DNA from: Candidatus Halocynthiibacter alkanivorans
Lineage (GTDB): Bacteria > Pseudomonadota > Alphaproteobacteria > Rhodobacterales > Rhodobacteraceae
Reading direction: 5' to 3'
Length of the DNA stretch: 64,000 nt
Assembly (NCBI RefSeq): GCF_003333265.1
Contig: NZ_QOLB01000032.1
Coordinates: 59,970 to 123,969 of the forward strand
Shown: positions 53,536 to 62,155 of the stretch, in pieces
Layout of the letters: each line of letters opens with the position of its first letter
Position numbering within the stretch: position 1 is the stretch's first letter
The notes under the pieces: generated by a model
Databases searched by the model: none
The model's input: only the letters and a program-made list of their open reading frames with translations
Told to the model about the DNA's origin: nothing
Program-made: the position numbers and the translations under genes

Positions 53536-54515
53536 CCCTATTCAGATCCATCACAAAGGGCCTGGCTGTCTTGGCAGTCTCGGTCACTGCATCGGGAGCG
53601 ACTGAGTTTCCAGATCGAAACATTGAAAATATCTACCCCTGGGGGCCGGGCACCACCATGGCCATCAGCCAGATCATCGCCGATGCTATGGGCAACGAGC
53701 TGGATGTTTCGATTCCGGTTGTATCGACACCTGGCGCCAGCGGTGTGAAAGCCTTCAAAACCGCGCTGGAAAAACCAGCGGACGGATACACGATTTTCGA
53801 TGGCTATGTTGCGCCGCTTGTGCTTGCCCCCCTGCTCGGGAATGCCGACTGGTCATATAAAGATTTCACGCCGCTTTACTCAGCCACATCCAACTCGTTT
53901 GCCATCATAGTGCGCCCCGATGACAATCGCTTTCCGGACCTTCCGGCCTTGTTTGACTATATGAGAGCAAACCCGGGTAAAGCGCGCTACTCAACCGGCG
54001 CCGTCAACAACTTGCCGCATATGGTGCTGGCCAAGGTGCTGCAGACTGCTGATGTCTATGGAACCGTGATTCCGTTCGATGAAAGCGAGCAGGCGATGAA
54101 AGACCTGCGCGGTGGCGTGTTTGATTTCATTATCACAAATCCCGGCACCTATAAGGCAAACAAAGACAATGTTCGTGTTCTTGCCGTGCTGAGTGAACTG
54201 GAAGAGGTTGTCGCAATTTATGACGGTGCACCGCGTGTTCAGGACTATGGGTATGATCTTGGCATGAGCGGCCTGTCCCCGATGGGCTGGAATTGGTGGC
54301 TTGTGCGCAAGGACACACCGGCGGATGTGGTCGAAACCCTTCGTACTGCCATGGCGGCGGCACTGGCCCGCGACGATGTGCAGGAAAAACTGCTCAATCT
54401 TGGTTATGTGCCGACCAACTATGGCCCCGACCAATACGACGAAATCGTAGGGGCGGTGGGTGCTGAGTTGCAAAGCGGCATTGATGCCATTGAATGGGTC
54501 ATGAGCAAGCAATAG
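53532..54515 (+). CDS. TTT substrate-binding protein (TctC/Bug), sulfatase operon
   Basis: The 327-residue receptor has a signal peptide of about 22 residues and a mature start TEFPDRNIENIYPWGPGTTM. The family's usual VPxxAGGxxD loop reads YPWGPGTTMAI here, so the anion-binding loop is atypical. VSTPGASGVKAFKTALEKPADGYT follows. The divergence suits an unusual ligand such as a sulfate ester. Confidence 0.88.
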   Translation: MTLFRSITKGLAVLAVSVTASGATEFPDRNIENIYPWGPGTTMAISQIIADAMGNELDVSIPVVSTPGASGVKAFKTALEKPADGYTIFDGYVAPLVLAPLLGNADWSYKDFTPLYSATSNSFAIIVRPDDNRFPDLPALFDYMRANPGKARYSTGAVNNLPHMVLAKVLQTADVYGTVIPFDESEQAMKDLRGGVFDFIITNPGTYKANKDNVRVLAVLSELEEVVAIYDGAPRVQDYGYDLGMSGLSPMGWNWWLVRKDTPADVVETLRTAMAAALARDDVQEKLLNLGYVPTNYGPDQYDEIVGAVGAELQSGIDAIEWVMSKQ

Positions 54516-54544
54516 GCTTAAGCAAAACGCCGGAAGGAAGAAAC

Positions 54545-55108
54545 ATGATAAAGAACAAGCGTGTAATCGGCGAAATCGCTGTTGTCGCGTTGATCTTTCT
54601 TGGCGTGGCGGGGGGGGCATTGCAGCAGATTGCCACCTCATTCGCGGCTCAGAACGCAAGCTCGGGCGGACCGTTGAAAAACGCCGCGATGTTTCCGCAG
54701 CTTTTGATCGCCATTCTGGTGGTGCTTGGATGTGTTCAGATTGGAATGTCAATCCGGACGCATCGCCTGTCCAACGGGCCTGCGACTGGTGAAACGCGCC
54801 CGGATGCCAGGTCAGAGTCCGCTGTACCCGGAGAGCCACCGGACCCGGCTGAGCCCCGGGCTGTGCTGCACCGCAAGGCGATCATTTGCCTGGTCATATT
54901 CGCCGCATATCTGGGAGGCGTTGGTATCCTCGGCTATCCCGTCGCCACATTTACCATGCTTTTTGCGATGTTCTTCGTACTTGGAACATCGCCACTTGTC
55001 GCCTCCATCGTTGCCTTTCTCGCAATGGTGACGGTCGGCATCGTTTTTGGAATGCTGCTGAACGTCGTTTTGCCCATTGGCATTATTGGCATTTCTTTTC
55101 CATCATGA
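54545..55108 (+). CDS. TTT small membrane subunit (TctB), sulfatase operon
   Basis: The start MIKNKRVIGEIAVVALIF follows an AAGGAAG site. The 187-residue protein has about four helices; a Pro/Glu/Arg-rich loop of about 40 residues (roughly 75-115) separates helix 2 from the last pair. It pairs with TctA, eight bases downstream. Confidence 0.82.
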   Translation: MIKNKRVIGEIAVVALIFLGVAGGALQQIATSFAAQNASSGGPLKNAAMFPQLLIAILVVLGCVQIGMSIRTHRLSNGPATGETRPDARSESAVPGEPPDPAEPRAVLHRKAIICLVIFAAYLGGVGILGYPVATFTMLFAMFFVLGTSPLVASIVAFLAMVTVGIVFGMLLNVVLPIGIIGISFPS

Positions 55109-55115
55109 GGGTTTG

Positions 55116-56621
55116 ATGAGCATCTTTGACACACTGATCGCCGGCAGCGGACTGTTTTTTACCCCACTGGCCATCCTTCTGACACTGGTGGGCTGCCTGG
55201 CTGGGCTGATCATCGGTGTATTGCCGGGGCTCGGGCCATTGATGGGGATTGTCCTGATGATGCCTGTCGCCTTTTACCTGCCACCGATCCCGGCAATGGG
55301 CATGTTAATCGCCATTTTTGTCGGCGGCTCTTGTGGCGGCGCGATTTCAGCGATCGTGCTGCGCATACCAGGAACGCCGCTGGCAGCGGCAACATTGCTT
55401 GACGGATATCCGATGGCGCAGCGTGGCCGGGCCGGGGACGCGATTGGTCTGGCGGTTTCCTCCTCGGCGCTCGGCGGCATTTTCGGCGGTATTGTTCTGA
55501 TCTTTTTTGCTCCGGTGCTCGCCGGGTTTGCGTTGCGCTTTGCGCCGCCCGAATATTTCGCTCTGGCGCTTCTGGGCCTGATCTGTATCGCGGTCGTTTC
55601 TCAGGAATCCACGATCAAGGGATTTCTCACCGGTGCGCTGGGCTTATTGCTCGCGACCATAGGGACGGACAGTTTCTCACAAGCCAACCGCTTCACCTTT
55701 GGCCAATACCAGCTGCTAAACGGCTTTCACATTGTTGCGGTCGTTGTTGGTCTCTTTGCCCTGTCGGAGATGTTTCTCCAGGTGCAGTCTGGCCGGCTCG
55801 ACCAAAAACCAAAAGTTCAGAAGATCACAGTGTCATTCAAGTCCCTGTTCATGGCGCTGCGGCACAAAACAAACTTGTTGCGCTCCAGCATAATCGGCAC
55901 GTTTTTTGGCGCGCTTCCGGGGGCAGGGGGGGTGATGAGTTCGTTCACCGCCTATGCGGTCGCAAAAGCAAACGGCAAGAGCGACGTGCCATACGGGCAA
56001 GGCGCTGAGGGCGGCGTTGTTGCCACCGAATCCGCCAATAATGCTGCTTGTGGCGGCACGCTTATTCCGACACTTGCGCTGGCCATTCCCGGCGATGCCT
56101 CAAGTGCGGTGCTGATGGGCGCGCTGTTGCTTCTGGGCTTTTTTCCGGGACCAGACCTGTTCGAACGAAATCCGGACGTCGTTGGCGGCATATTCATTGC
56201 CTATATTTTCGCCAATATTTTCTTGTTCATACTCGGCATACTGCTGACGCCGGTTTTTGTGTCGGTGCTCAAGCTGAAAAAGAAATTTCTGATTCCGCTC
56301 GTTCTGCATTTGTGTGTGGTCGGCGTGTTTGCCCTGCAGTCCTCAGTGTTCGACCTGTGGGTGATGTTTGGCTTTGGTGTGCTCGGGTATGTGCTGCGGA
56401 AATTTGATTACCCGCTGGCCCCTATTGTTATCGGCCTGATCCTCGGTCCCATCGCAGAAAGCAATTTTCGCCGCTCTCTGCTGATGTCGGACGATGGCGC
56501 GATGGTTTTTTTCGACCGGCCGGTTTCTGCATTGATTATGGTGGTCAATGTCTTGTTGATTATTCTGGTGCTGCTGCCGGACAAATGGCGGGTCTGGAAA
56601 ACACGTGTGGCCGATATTTAA
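55116..56621 (+). CDS. TTT large membrane subunit (TctA), sulfatase operon
   Basis: The start MSIFDTLIAGSGLFF is chosen over an earlier frame start that overlaps tctB. The 501-residue, roughly twelve-helix protein has IIGVLPGLGPLMGIVLMMP and TFFGALPGAGGVMSSFTAY loops and ESANNAACGGTLIPTLALAIPGD. It closes the sulfatase-TctCBA operon. Confidence 0.94.
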   Translation: MSIFDTLIAGSGLFFTPLAILLTLVGCLAGLIIGVLPGLGPLMGIVLMMPVAFYLPPIPAMGMLIAIFVGGSCGGAISAIVLRIPGTPLAAATLLDGYPMAQRGRAGDAIGLAVSSSALGGIFGGIVLIFFAPVLAGFALRFAPPEYFALALLGLICIAVVSQESTIKGFLTGALGLLLATIGTDSFSQANRFTFGQYQLLNGFHIVAVVVGLFALSEMFLQVQSGRLDQKPKVQKITVSFKSLFMALRHKTNLLRSSIIGTFFGALPGAGGVMSSFTAYAVAKANGKSDVPYGQGAEGGVVATESANNAACGGTLIPTLALAIPGDASSAVLMGALLLLGFFPGPDLFERNPDVVGGIFIAYIFANIFLFILGILLTPVFVSVLKLKKKFLIPLVLHLCVVGVFALQSSVFDLWVMFGFGVLGYVLRKFDYPLAPIVIGLILGPIAESNFRRSLLMSDDGAMVFFDRPVSALIMVVNVLLIILVLLPDKWRVWKTRVADI

Positions 56622-56770
56622 CGTCTGTGCGAATAGACCGGCGCAACAAAGTCTTTGATGCGGATACCAGGGGGCGCCAACGCTGAACCCTGAATAAGCT
56701 CCAGCACCACTTGAGCAGCCCGCGTGACAGTCCAATTGAACGTCAAAACGTCACTCACCCGTACCGGGCT
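56618..56770 (-). pseudogene. 3' remnant of an unidentified minus-strand gene
   Basis: Reading the minus strand, an open frame ends in ...LTFNWTVTRAAQVVLELIQG, continues SALAPPGIRIKDFVAPVYSHRR and stops at 56,618-56,620, overlapping the tctA stop. The composition is strongly protein-like but no start or upstream part is present, and nothing in-frame continues usefully beyond about 56,770. I take it as the end of a truncated gene. Family unknown. Confidence 0.5.
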
Positions 56771-57449
56771 TCCTTGGTCTGTTGATCAAGTGGGATTTTT
56801 CGCAACCGCTTCAACATATCACTGAAGTGACGGCCGGCAGTCCGGTGCCGGCGGCGGGCATCGCTCAGATGGGGCGTGAGCGACAGTTGACGTCCCAAAT
56901 GACTCTGCGCCGAACGCGCATTCCATGTGGCGCAGACGGAGTTCACTCAAACGTGGCCCGGTCCGCAGCCGCGTTGAAAGCGGCCTCGGTTCTCGGGTTG
57001 ACAGAAACCGTGTAGGTGTCGGTGAACTGGGAAAACCTGGGATGTCTGGTGGTAAGCTCTGATTTAAGAACATCTGCCTGAAACAGGGTGAATGAAGGGA
57101 TAGCAGGGAGGTTTGGGCCTTGGGGGAACCGGCGCCAGCATCTCATGGATGCAGCCCTTGAGACCGGACCGAAGACAGGCGAAAATCTGGAACTGCGTGT
57201 AAACGGACCTGAAAACCAGAACGCGGTGTTCAACCGTTTTTTGACTAAGCGGCAGCTCAATACATTTTTTTGTTTCGCGGCGCTCTTGAGTTGATGCGCG
57301 TATTCCAATCAGATCTTCGCACCTGTCACTATCGCCCCAAAATCCCGAAGGCGCATCATGCGTAATTATGTTTCATAACAGAACTTGTCAGATATTATCA
57401 GGGGCAGTATGTTAATAAAAATTTTTCAGATACTACAGGATTAGTGAAA
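56771..57449. other. Intergenic and degraded region before the AT-rich island
   Basis: No complete gene is supported. A minus-strand frame ending at 56,943 reads ...FTDTYTVSVNPRTEAAFNAAADRA..., which is protein-like and could be another fragment, but it has no clear start. Base composition falls sharply after about 57,300, marking the edge of the AT-rich gene pair, and this 140-base stretch should contain its promoter. Confidence 0.4.
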
Positions 57450-58439
57450 ATGGACACGGCTAAACCTTATGCTGCTGGTTTGGGCGATGTACCCAAGTTA
57501 GAGCGTTACATGGGATTCTTACTCCAGGAGTGGCCATTACTAGCGCAAAAAGCTTTACGTGATCCTTCTGATAGCCCTTTATCTAAAACCAATGTTTTGG
57601 ATGCGACAATTGAAAATATCAGCGACGCGTCAGGACTTCGGTTAGAATTCGGAGTGTGGCGCGGAAAATCGATCAAACGATGCGCCACGCGTTTTCCCGA
57701 CAAACAATGGTTTGGTTTTGACAGCTTTGAGGGTTTTCCCGACGATGGTCGGGTTGACTGGCAGAAGCCGTTTAAAGTGATAAACTTACCGGATACGCCG
57801 GATAATGTTACATTGGTAAAAGGGTATTTTTCTGACACTCTCGATTCATTTTTACAAAATACGCCTGGTACAGTTGATTTTGTAAATGTAGATTGTGATA
57901 TTTATTCCTCCACGGTCGATATTTTTACCGCGCTGGAGGCGCATAAAAAACTTCGCCCCGGTGTAGTGATATTCTTTGACGAATTGATCAACTATTCAGA
58001 CTATATGTGGAACGAAAGTCTCGCATTATTTGAAATGCTTGAAAGAACAGGTTACGGCATTGAGTGGCTTCATTGTGATCATAACATTCGGATGCCCACC
58101 GAAACAATTCAATACTTCATAGATGACAACCATCCTGTTTGGATGGATGATATTCGATCTGGGCACTGGATGCAGGCGTCGTGTGTTTTGACGGATAATC
58201 CGATTAATTGCGGCGCACTTGATAATCCTGACTATCGCGAAAAACTGCGATGGATGGCCGAGGCCTTCACTAAAAGGGAAGAAGTACGGCTTGAACAACT
58301 TGCAGCCCGAAATGAACGCTTGCGAGAAATGGAACTCGAGCGCGAACGTCGGTATATCGAACGAAAAAAGTCGGAAAAAAAGCGCCAGTTGGAAATTATG
58401 GCTCACCGTAAAGCGGAAAAAGAGAAAAAAGGGAATTAG
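57450..58439 (+). CDS. TylF/MycF-like class I methyltransferase with C-terminal coiled coil
   Basis: The ATG at 57,450 is used; a GTG six bases earlier is possible. The 329-residue protein shows LRLEFGVWRGKSIK (SAM-binding), WFGFDSFEGFPDD, VDFVNVDCDIYSST (metal and SAM region) and VIFFDELINY, the macrocin-O-methyltransferase pattern. The last 60 residues are a highly charged helix (ERLREMELERERRYIERKK). Target could be a sugar or polyketide hydroxyl. Base composition is much more AT-rich than the rest of the window, suggesting transfer. It is paired with the FkbH-like gene. Confidence 0.88.
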   Translation: MDTAKPYAAGLGDVPKLERYMGFLLQEWPLLAQKALRDPSDSPLSKTNVLDATIENISDASGLRLEFGVWRGKSIKRCATRFPDKQWFGFDSFEGFPDDGRVDWQKPFKVINLPDTPDNVTLVKGYFSDTLDSFLQNTPGTVDFVNVDCDIYSSTVDIFTALEAHKKLRPGVVIFFDELINYSDYMWNESLALFEMLERTGYGIEWLHCDHNIRMPTETIQYFIDDNHPVWMDDIRSGHWMQASCVLTDNPINCGALDNPDYREKLRWMAEAFTKREEVRLEQLAARNERLREMELERERRYIERKKSEKKRQLEIMAHRKAEKEKKGN

Positions 58440-58568
58440 TGTTTTCGCTATGAAGTGCGCAATGCCGTCGGATAAATCAGTGTATGCGATCGGTTAACGT
58501 TTTACGGGCTTGTCACAGATTAAGCCGACTTCCGTAAATGCAGCCAAGTTACTTGTCGAGAGAAAATT

Positions 58569-60260
58569 ATGGAAACCAGACTGTTCGAAAATATCAACGC
58601 CCCTGTTAAATTGGTAATCTGGGATCTCGACGAAACTTTTTGGAAGGGCACACTGTCGGAAGAGGGTATGAAGCCTGTTCAAGCCCACATCGATATGGTT
58701 CGTACACTCGTCGGGCGCGGCATAATGTGTTCGATCTGTTCAAAGAATGATTTTTCGGAAGCCAAGAGTGTCCTGGAAAGCCTCGGGATTTGGGATCTGT
58801 TTGTGTTTCCACACATACAATGGTCTCCTAAGGGGCAGGCAATTACATCGATGTTGAAAAACATGGGCCTGCGGGACGAAAACGTCCTGTTCCTTGATGA
58901 CAATCATTTGAATCTTGAAGAAGCGGTTTTCTTCAATAAAAAAATCATGGTTGTGGATGGTACACTTGACCTGCCCGCCCTCCTGAACCTGCCAGAGTTA
59001 GCCGGTAAAGAGGACAGTCAACATAGCCGACTTTCTCAGTATAAAGTCAAAGAAAGCAAGCAATCAGAACAAACCGATGCAGGCCTTTCGAATACAGAGT
59101 TTCTACGTCAATCAGGTATCCGCGTTAAAATCATCACGGATATCGACAATAATATGGATAGAGTTCTGGAGATACTAAATCGGACAAATCAACTAAACTA
59201 CACTAAAGTCCGAGCTAATTCCGAGAGTGAAATTTCTGACCTGAAACAGCTGCTTGGCGTATCCGGAGTGCATGCGGGACTTGTCCATGTGATGGATCGT
59301 TATGGTGATTATGGCGTTGTTGGTTTTTTTTGCGTGCGCACCAAATTTTCAGGAACAACAGTTCATCATATGGCATTCTCGTGCCGAACGCTGAACATGG
59401 GCATCGAACAATGGATTTGGGAGTACCTGAAAAAGCCGGAAATCGATGTCGTTAAACCTGTCGCCAACCCTATAAAATCCTTTGATGAAGTAGATTGGAT
59501 AACAGAAGTTTCGGATTTTGAAGCTAACGAAAATCAACTTGCCGAAAATCGGCTTTGTCTGGTTGGCGGATGTGACTTACTACAAGTGTCTTTCTATTGT
59601 GGCACTAACCGGGACGAGTTCGTAAACAAACCCGATGAAAATGGCAATCTGGTGCGATATGATGACGTTGGCTTTTTCATCAACCCTCGGGACATGCAGC
59701 TAAAACACAGCCGCCCGTTGAAAAATTTTATTGGCCACACACTTGACGATCTACTGGCATTGGACAGCAGTCTGTCCCAGTCAGATCTAATTTTGCTTTC
59801 AATGTATTTCTCCGTTCCTTCCGATCATCTGTATACCTTCGGCGGCCAGGGGTTTGGCGGTAAATACTGGGGAACGGTACCGCCGCGACGCTTCAAGGCC
59901 TTAATGAAAGATCCCAACACAGCCGGGCAGTTTGCGCGTGAAATGTTTCATCGGCGAATACCCTTCGAAGATCGCCTGCAATTGACGCGTCAGTCGTTTG
60001 AACATGCGGTAAGCTTAAAGCGCAAGGAAGTGCCTCTGTTCATTCTTGGTGTTGCTTCCAAACATGGGAAGCAAGCGGAACGCACGATCGAAATGCGAAC
60101 GGGCTTCAATAAGATGTGTCGTGAATTTTGCCTTGGCGAAGATACGGCAATTTTCGTTGATATAGACGAATTACTTAACACAGAAGAATTCGTAAACAGC
60201 GATCATTACACGCGAACGGGCTACTTCAAAATAGCCGAATTTGTGAATAGTTTCAATTGA
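58569..60260 (+). CDS. FkbH-like protein: HAD-IIIC + GNAT-like + C-terminal SGNH-like region
   Basis: The 563-residue protein begins with a HAD-superfamily subfamily IIIC domain (VIWDLDETFWKGTLS with the DxDxT motif, and NVLFLDDNHLNLEEA). A middle FkbH-type acyl/phosphoryl-transfer part follows (RVLEILNRTNQLNYT, DRYGDYGVVGFFCVR). The C-terminal 240 residues carry CLVGGCDLLQV near the start and SDHYTRTGYFKIAEF at the end, resembling the GDS and D-x-x-H ends of SGNH hydrolases. FkbH proteins load glyceryl-type units on carrier proteins. Low GC and the adjacent methyltransferase suggest a small transferred biosynthetic or polysaccharide-modifying module; no ACP gene is present. Confidence 0.87.
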   Translation: METRLFENINAPVKLVIWDLDETFWKGTLSEEGMKPVQAHIDMVRTLVGRGIMCSICSKNDFSEAKSVLESLGIWDLFVFPHIQWSPKGQAITSMLKNMGLRDENVLFLDDNHLNLEEAVFFNKKIMVVDGTLDLPALLNLPELAGKEDSQHSRLSQYKVKESKQSEQTDAGLSNTEFLRQSGIRVKIITDIDNNMDRVLEILNRTNQLNYTKVRANSESEISDLKQLLGVSGVHAGLVHVMDRYGDYGVVGFFCVRTKFSGTTVHHMAFSCRTLNMGIEQWIWEYLKKPEIDVVKPVANPIKSFDEVDWITEVSDFEANENQLAENRLCLVGGCDLLQVSFYCGTNRDEFVNKPDENGNLVRYDDVGFFINPRDMQLKHSRPLKNFIGHTLDDLLALDSSLSQSDLILLSMYFSVPSDHLYTFGGQGFGGKYWGTVPPRRFKALMKDPNTAGQFAREMFHRRIPFEDRLQLTRQSFEHAVSLKRKEVPLFILGVASKHGKQAERTIEMRTGFNKMCREFCLGEDTAIFVDIDELLNTEEFVNSDHYTRTGYFKIAEFVNSFN

Positions 60261-60605
60261 TCTGGTGGATCTGGTGCATTGGATAGAGGCCTCAGTATAA
60301 GACCTGCCTTCCAACATGGTGTTTCCGAATTCGAGATGAATTGGCAGAAAAATTAATTGCTTGCGATTTCTGAGGGTCGGGCATAGCAAATCTTGCATGC
60401 TTTTAGTCGCCATTTCTGGGTTCTATTTGCGGTTCGCCTGCACAATTCAGTACAGATCCATTTTAATTGCCCTGGTTTATTATGGTTAAACCATTCAGAT
60501 GCTCACCAAAGCTTTCTTAACTAATTCAATAACTTTGTGATATCTGAAGTGGTTCTGCTTTTTATGGCAGGTTTTCGGCCTGTTTGAGATGCATCAGGTT
60601 TCTGT
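60261..60605. other. AT-rich non-coding region after the FkbH-like gene
   Basis: About 345 bases without a supported gene. The sequence is AT-rich like the preceding island. No terminator with a clear T run is visible. Short frames lack ribosome sites. Confidence 0.45.
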
Positions 60606-60978
60606 TCATGCCGCTTTTGGTGTTTCAGCTTTGGCGAAGTATGTTCTGTCCGGCGCTCGCTTATCAAGGGTGGTGTGAGGGCGCTCTGAGTTGTAGAACA
60701 GGATCCAGCGATCGATGATCGGTTTGGCCTGGATGCCGTCGGTGATTTCGTGCAGATAGACGGCCTCCGGTTTCAAGGATCGCCACAGTCTTTCGATCAT
60801 TGCCGTCAGGTGGTTGGAATAATCACCGTCAGGGAAGATGTTGTCCAGGTAGCGGCCCCACCGATCTGTTACCGGCAGGTGGATGCGTGCAATCACCGAG
60901 AGGCATTGATATTTTGATGTCAGCTTTGGTCAAAGTCGTGATCCAGCCCGCGCCTGTGTATTGGCGGCCCTGGGCGCC
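60606..60978 (-). pseudogene. IS3-family transposase (OrfB) C-terminal relic, frameshifted
   Basis: In one minus-strand frame RQYTGAGWITTLTKADIKISM gives the first part of an IS3-type integrase core end, then the frame shifts and GRYLDNIF...IERLWRSLKPEAVYLHEI continues to YNSERPHTTLDKRAPDRTYF and a stop at 60,606. A 12-residue insertion (PDGDYSNHLTAM, 60,798-60,833) interrupts the usual NIF-ERLWRSLK junction. Only the C-terminal quarter remains, with at least one frameshift, so it is dead. Confidence 0.8.
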
Positions 60979-61110
60979 CTTCTGACAGTCAAGCGCCGAT
61001 TTGGTTTGGGAGATTTCAAAGTTTCGTTTTCTGAGGCTGTAGAAGACTTCGCGGGCGATGTAGCGCTTGAGGCCGCGGATAGCTTTGGTCAAATTGGCGG
61101 CGGCCCGTGG
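60979..61110 (-). pseudogene. IS110-family-like transposase 3' fragment
   Basis: In the minus-strand frame, LTKAIRGLKRYIAREVFYSLRKR resembles the conserved helix near the end of IS110-family (IS1111/IS1328-like) transposases. It is fused directly to the IS3 relic. Nothing upstream in frame continues the protein, because the tRNA gene lies just beyond. It shows two generations of insertion at this site. Confidence 0.55.
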
Positions 61111-61185
61111 GGCCGCATCGTGAACAAAACTGTAAACGGAGGTGTCAGCGCAGTGACGCATATAAAGCAAGCCACTGAATAGATT

Positions 61186-61259
61186 TGGAGGCGAGTAGGA
61201 GAATCGAACTCCTGTACACGGATTTGCAATCCGCTGCGTAACCACTCCGCCAACTCGCC
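61186..61259 (-). tRNA. tRNA-Cys (anticodon GCA)
   Basis: On the minus strand GGCGAGT...ACTCGCC forms the 7-bp acceptor stem, followed by discriminator T and an encoded CCA. The D arm is in GGCGGAGTGGTTACGC, the anticodon stem-loop is CGGATTGCAAATCCG with anticodon GCA, and the T arm contains GGAGTTCGATTCTCC. The length is 74 bases. The variable loop is short. It is bordered by IS relics on its 3' side and an integrase fragment on its 5' side. Confidence 0.96.
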
Positions 61260-61377
61260 TTAGTCCATGTGGTAAAGGGCTTTTACGGGCAGAGGTCAAG
61301 AAGCGCAACCCCGTGTTTCGACAATGTTTCGTAATTCACGTTTTGCTCTTGTTCTGTTCTTGTTCTCGAAATTTTCA

Positions 61378-61581
61378 CTATTTTCTCTTGCCTTGTGCCT
61401 CAATCGCCCGAACTTTTTGGCGCACAGTTGCGGTGTAGTGGACCACCATCTCGATTGACTGCCCGGTCACCGCTGCGATGAGTTTATCCGAGCAGCCTGC
61501 GAGCGCCAATTCCGATGCCGTAGTGTATCGTAAAGCGTGAATGTCGTATTTCTCAGCACCGATAATTTTTCGTGTTTTCAT
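61378..61581 (-). CDS. Tyrosine recombinase (phage integrase) C-terminal fragment
   Basis: The 67-residue product has HALRYTTASELALAGCSDKLIAAVTG (HxxR box and the helix that follows) and a late Tyr in MVVHYTATVRQ, the catalytic nucleophile position. All residues before the HxxR box are absent, including the first catalytic Arg, so it cannot work alone. Its ATG overlaps the stop of the upstream phage-like ORF. It may be a truncated remnant read through coupling. Confidence 0.72.
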   Translation of the reverse strand: MKTRKIIGAEKYDIHALRYTTASELALAGCSDKLIAAVTGQSIEMVVHYTATVRQKVRAIEAQGKRK

Positions 61582-61958
61582 GGCGGCATCTGCCGCGCCG
61601 CGACAGGACCGGGCGCCCAGTTTCGCTTGATTGGTAAGGATGCATACCGACTCCTTTTTGTGCCCGCTAGTGCAGCGCGAAGGTCATTGGTAAACTTCCC
61701 CCACTTGGGCCCAACCCGGTAACCGCCACCGGACACCGCAAGGTGGTGAGATGTTGCCCACATCCAGCGGCCTGGCTCGCAGTCCTGGTGCAATTCGATC
61801 TGAGCGCGCGCCCAGGCCATGCGTGGGGCTGGTAGCGTCAGTGTTTCGTCAACGTCGCCCTGGATAACATCGTCCATTGGCTCGACCCGGTAGAAAATCT
61901 CCGCCGGCGCCAGAAGATCAAGGAAATTGCGCTGCACCATGCCAGTCTTCGGGCCCAT
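61578..61958 (-). CDS. Hypothetical phage-like protein
   Basis: This 126-residue ORF overlaps its neighbours at both ends (TGATG upstream, ATGA downstream), typical of compact phage or integrative-element operons. It has a RVEPMDDVIQGDVDETLTLPAP stretch and a Trp-rich CEPGRWMWATSHHLA. I recognise no domain. No signal peptide or membrane segment. Confidence 0.55.
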   Translation of the reverse strand: MGPKTGMVQRNFLDLLAPAEIFYRVEPMDDVIQGDVDETLTLPAPRMAWARAQIELHQDCEPGRWMWATSHHLAVSGGGYRVGPKWGKFTNDLRAALAGTKRSRYASLPIKRNWAPGPVAARQMPP

Positions 61959-62155
61959 CAGAACGTCACCCCTGCATAGGTGAGGGCACCAACACCCAGG
62001 ATGAAAAACAGGATCAGCGAACCCGGTGCCATGCAGAGGGCTGCCAAAAGCGCGTTCGGGCGGCGCGCTGGGCGCATCAGGCCACCGGTGCGGATCTCGG
62101 AATAGCGGGGCAGGTCAGCGGCGCGGGGTTTGCCAGTATGGATTGATCTGCTCAT
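61958..62155 (-). CDS. Small membrane protein of the phage-like operon
   Basis: The 65-residue protein begins MSRSIHTGKPRAAD and ends in a single hydrophobic helix (LLAALCMAPGSLILFFILGV). A GGGGACC site precedes the ATG, which overlaps the stop of an upstream frame. Function unknown; holin-like or membrane-anchored accessory protein are possibilities only. Confidence 0.5.
   Translation of the reverse strand: MSRSIHTGKPRAADLPRYSEIRTGGLMRPARRPNALLAALCMAPGSLILFFILGVGALTYAGVTF

Noticed and set aside
61378..61581. Functional integrase gene
   Set aside because: Only 67 residues remain; the first catalytic Arg and the core DNA-binding domain are missing.
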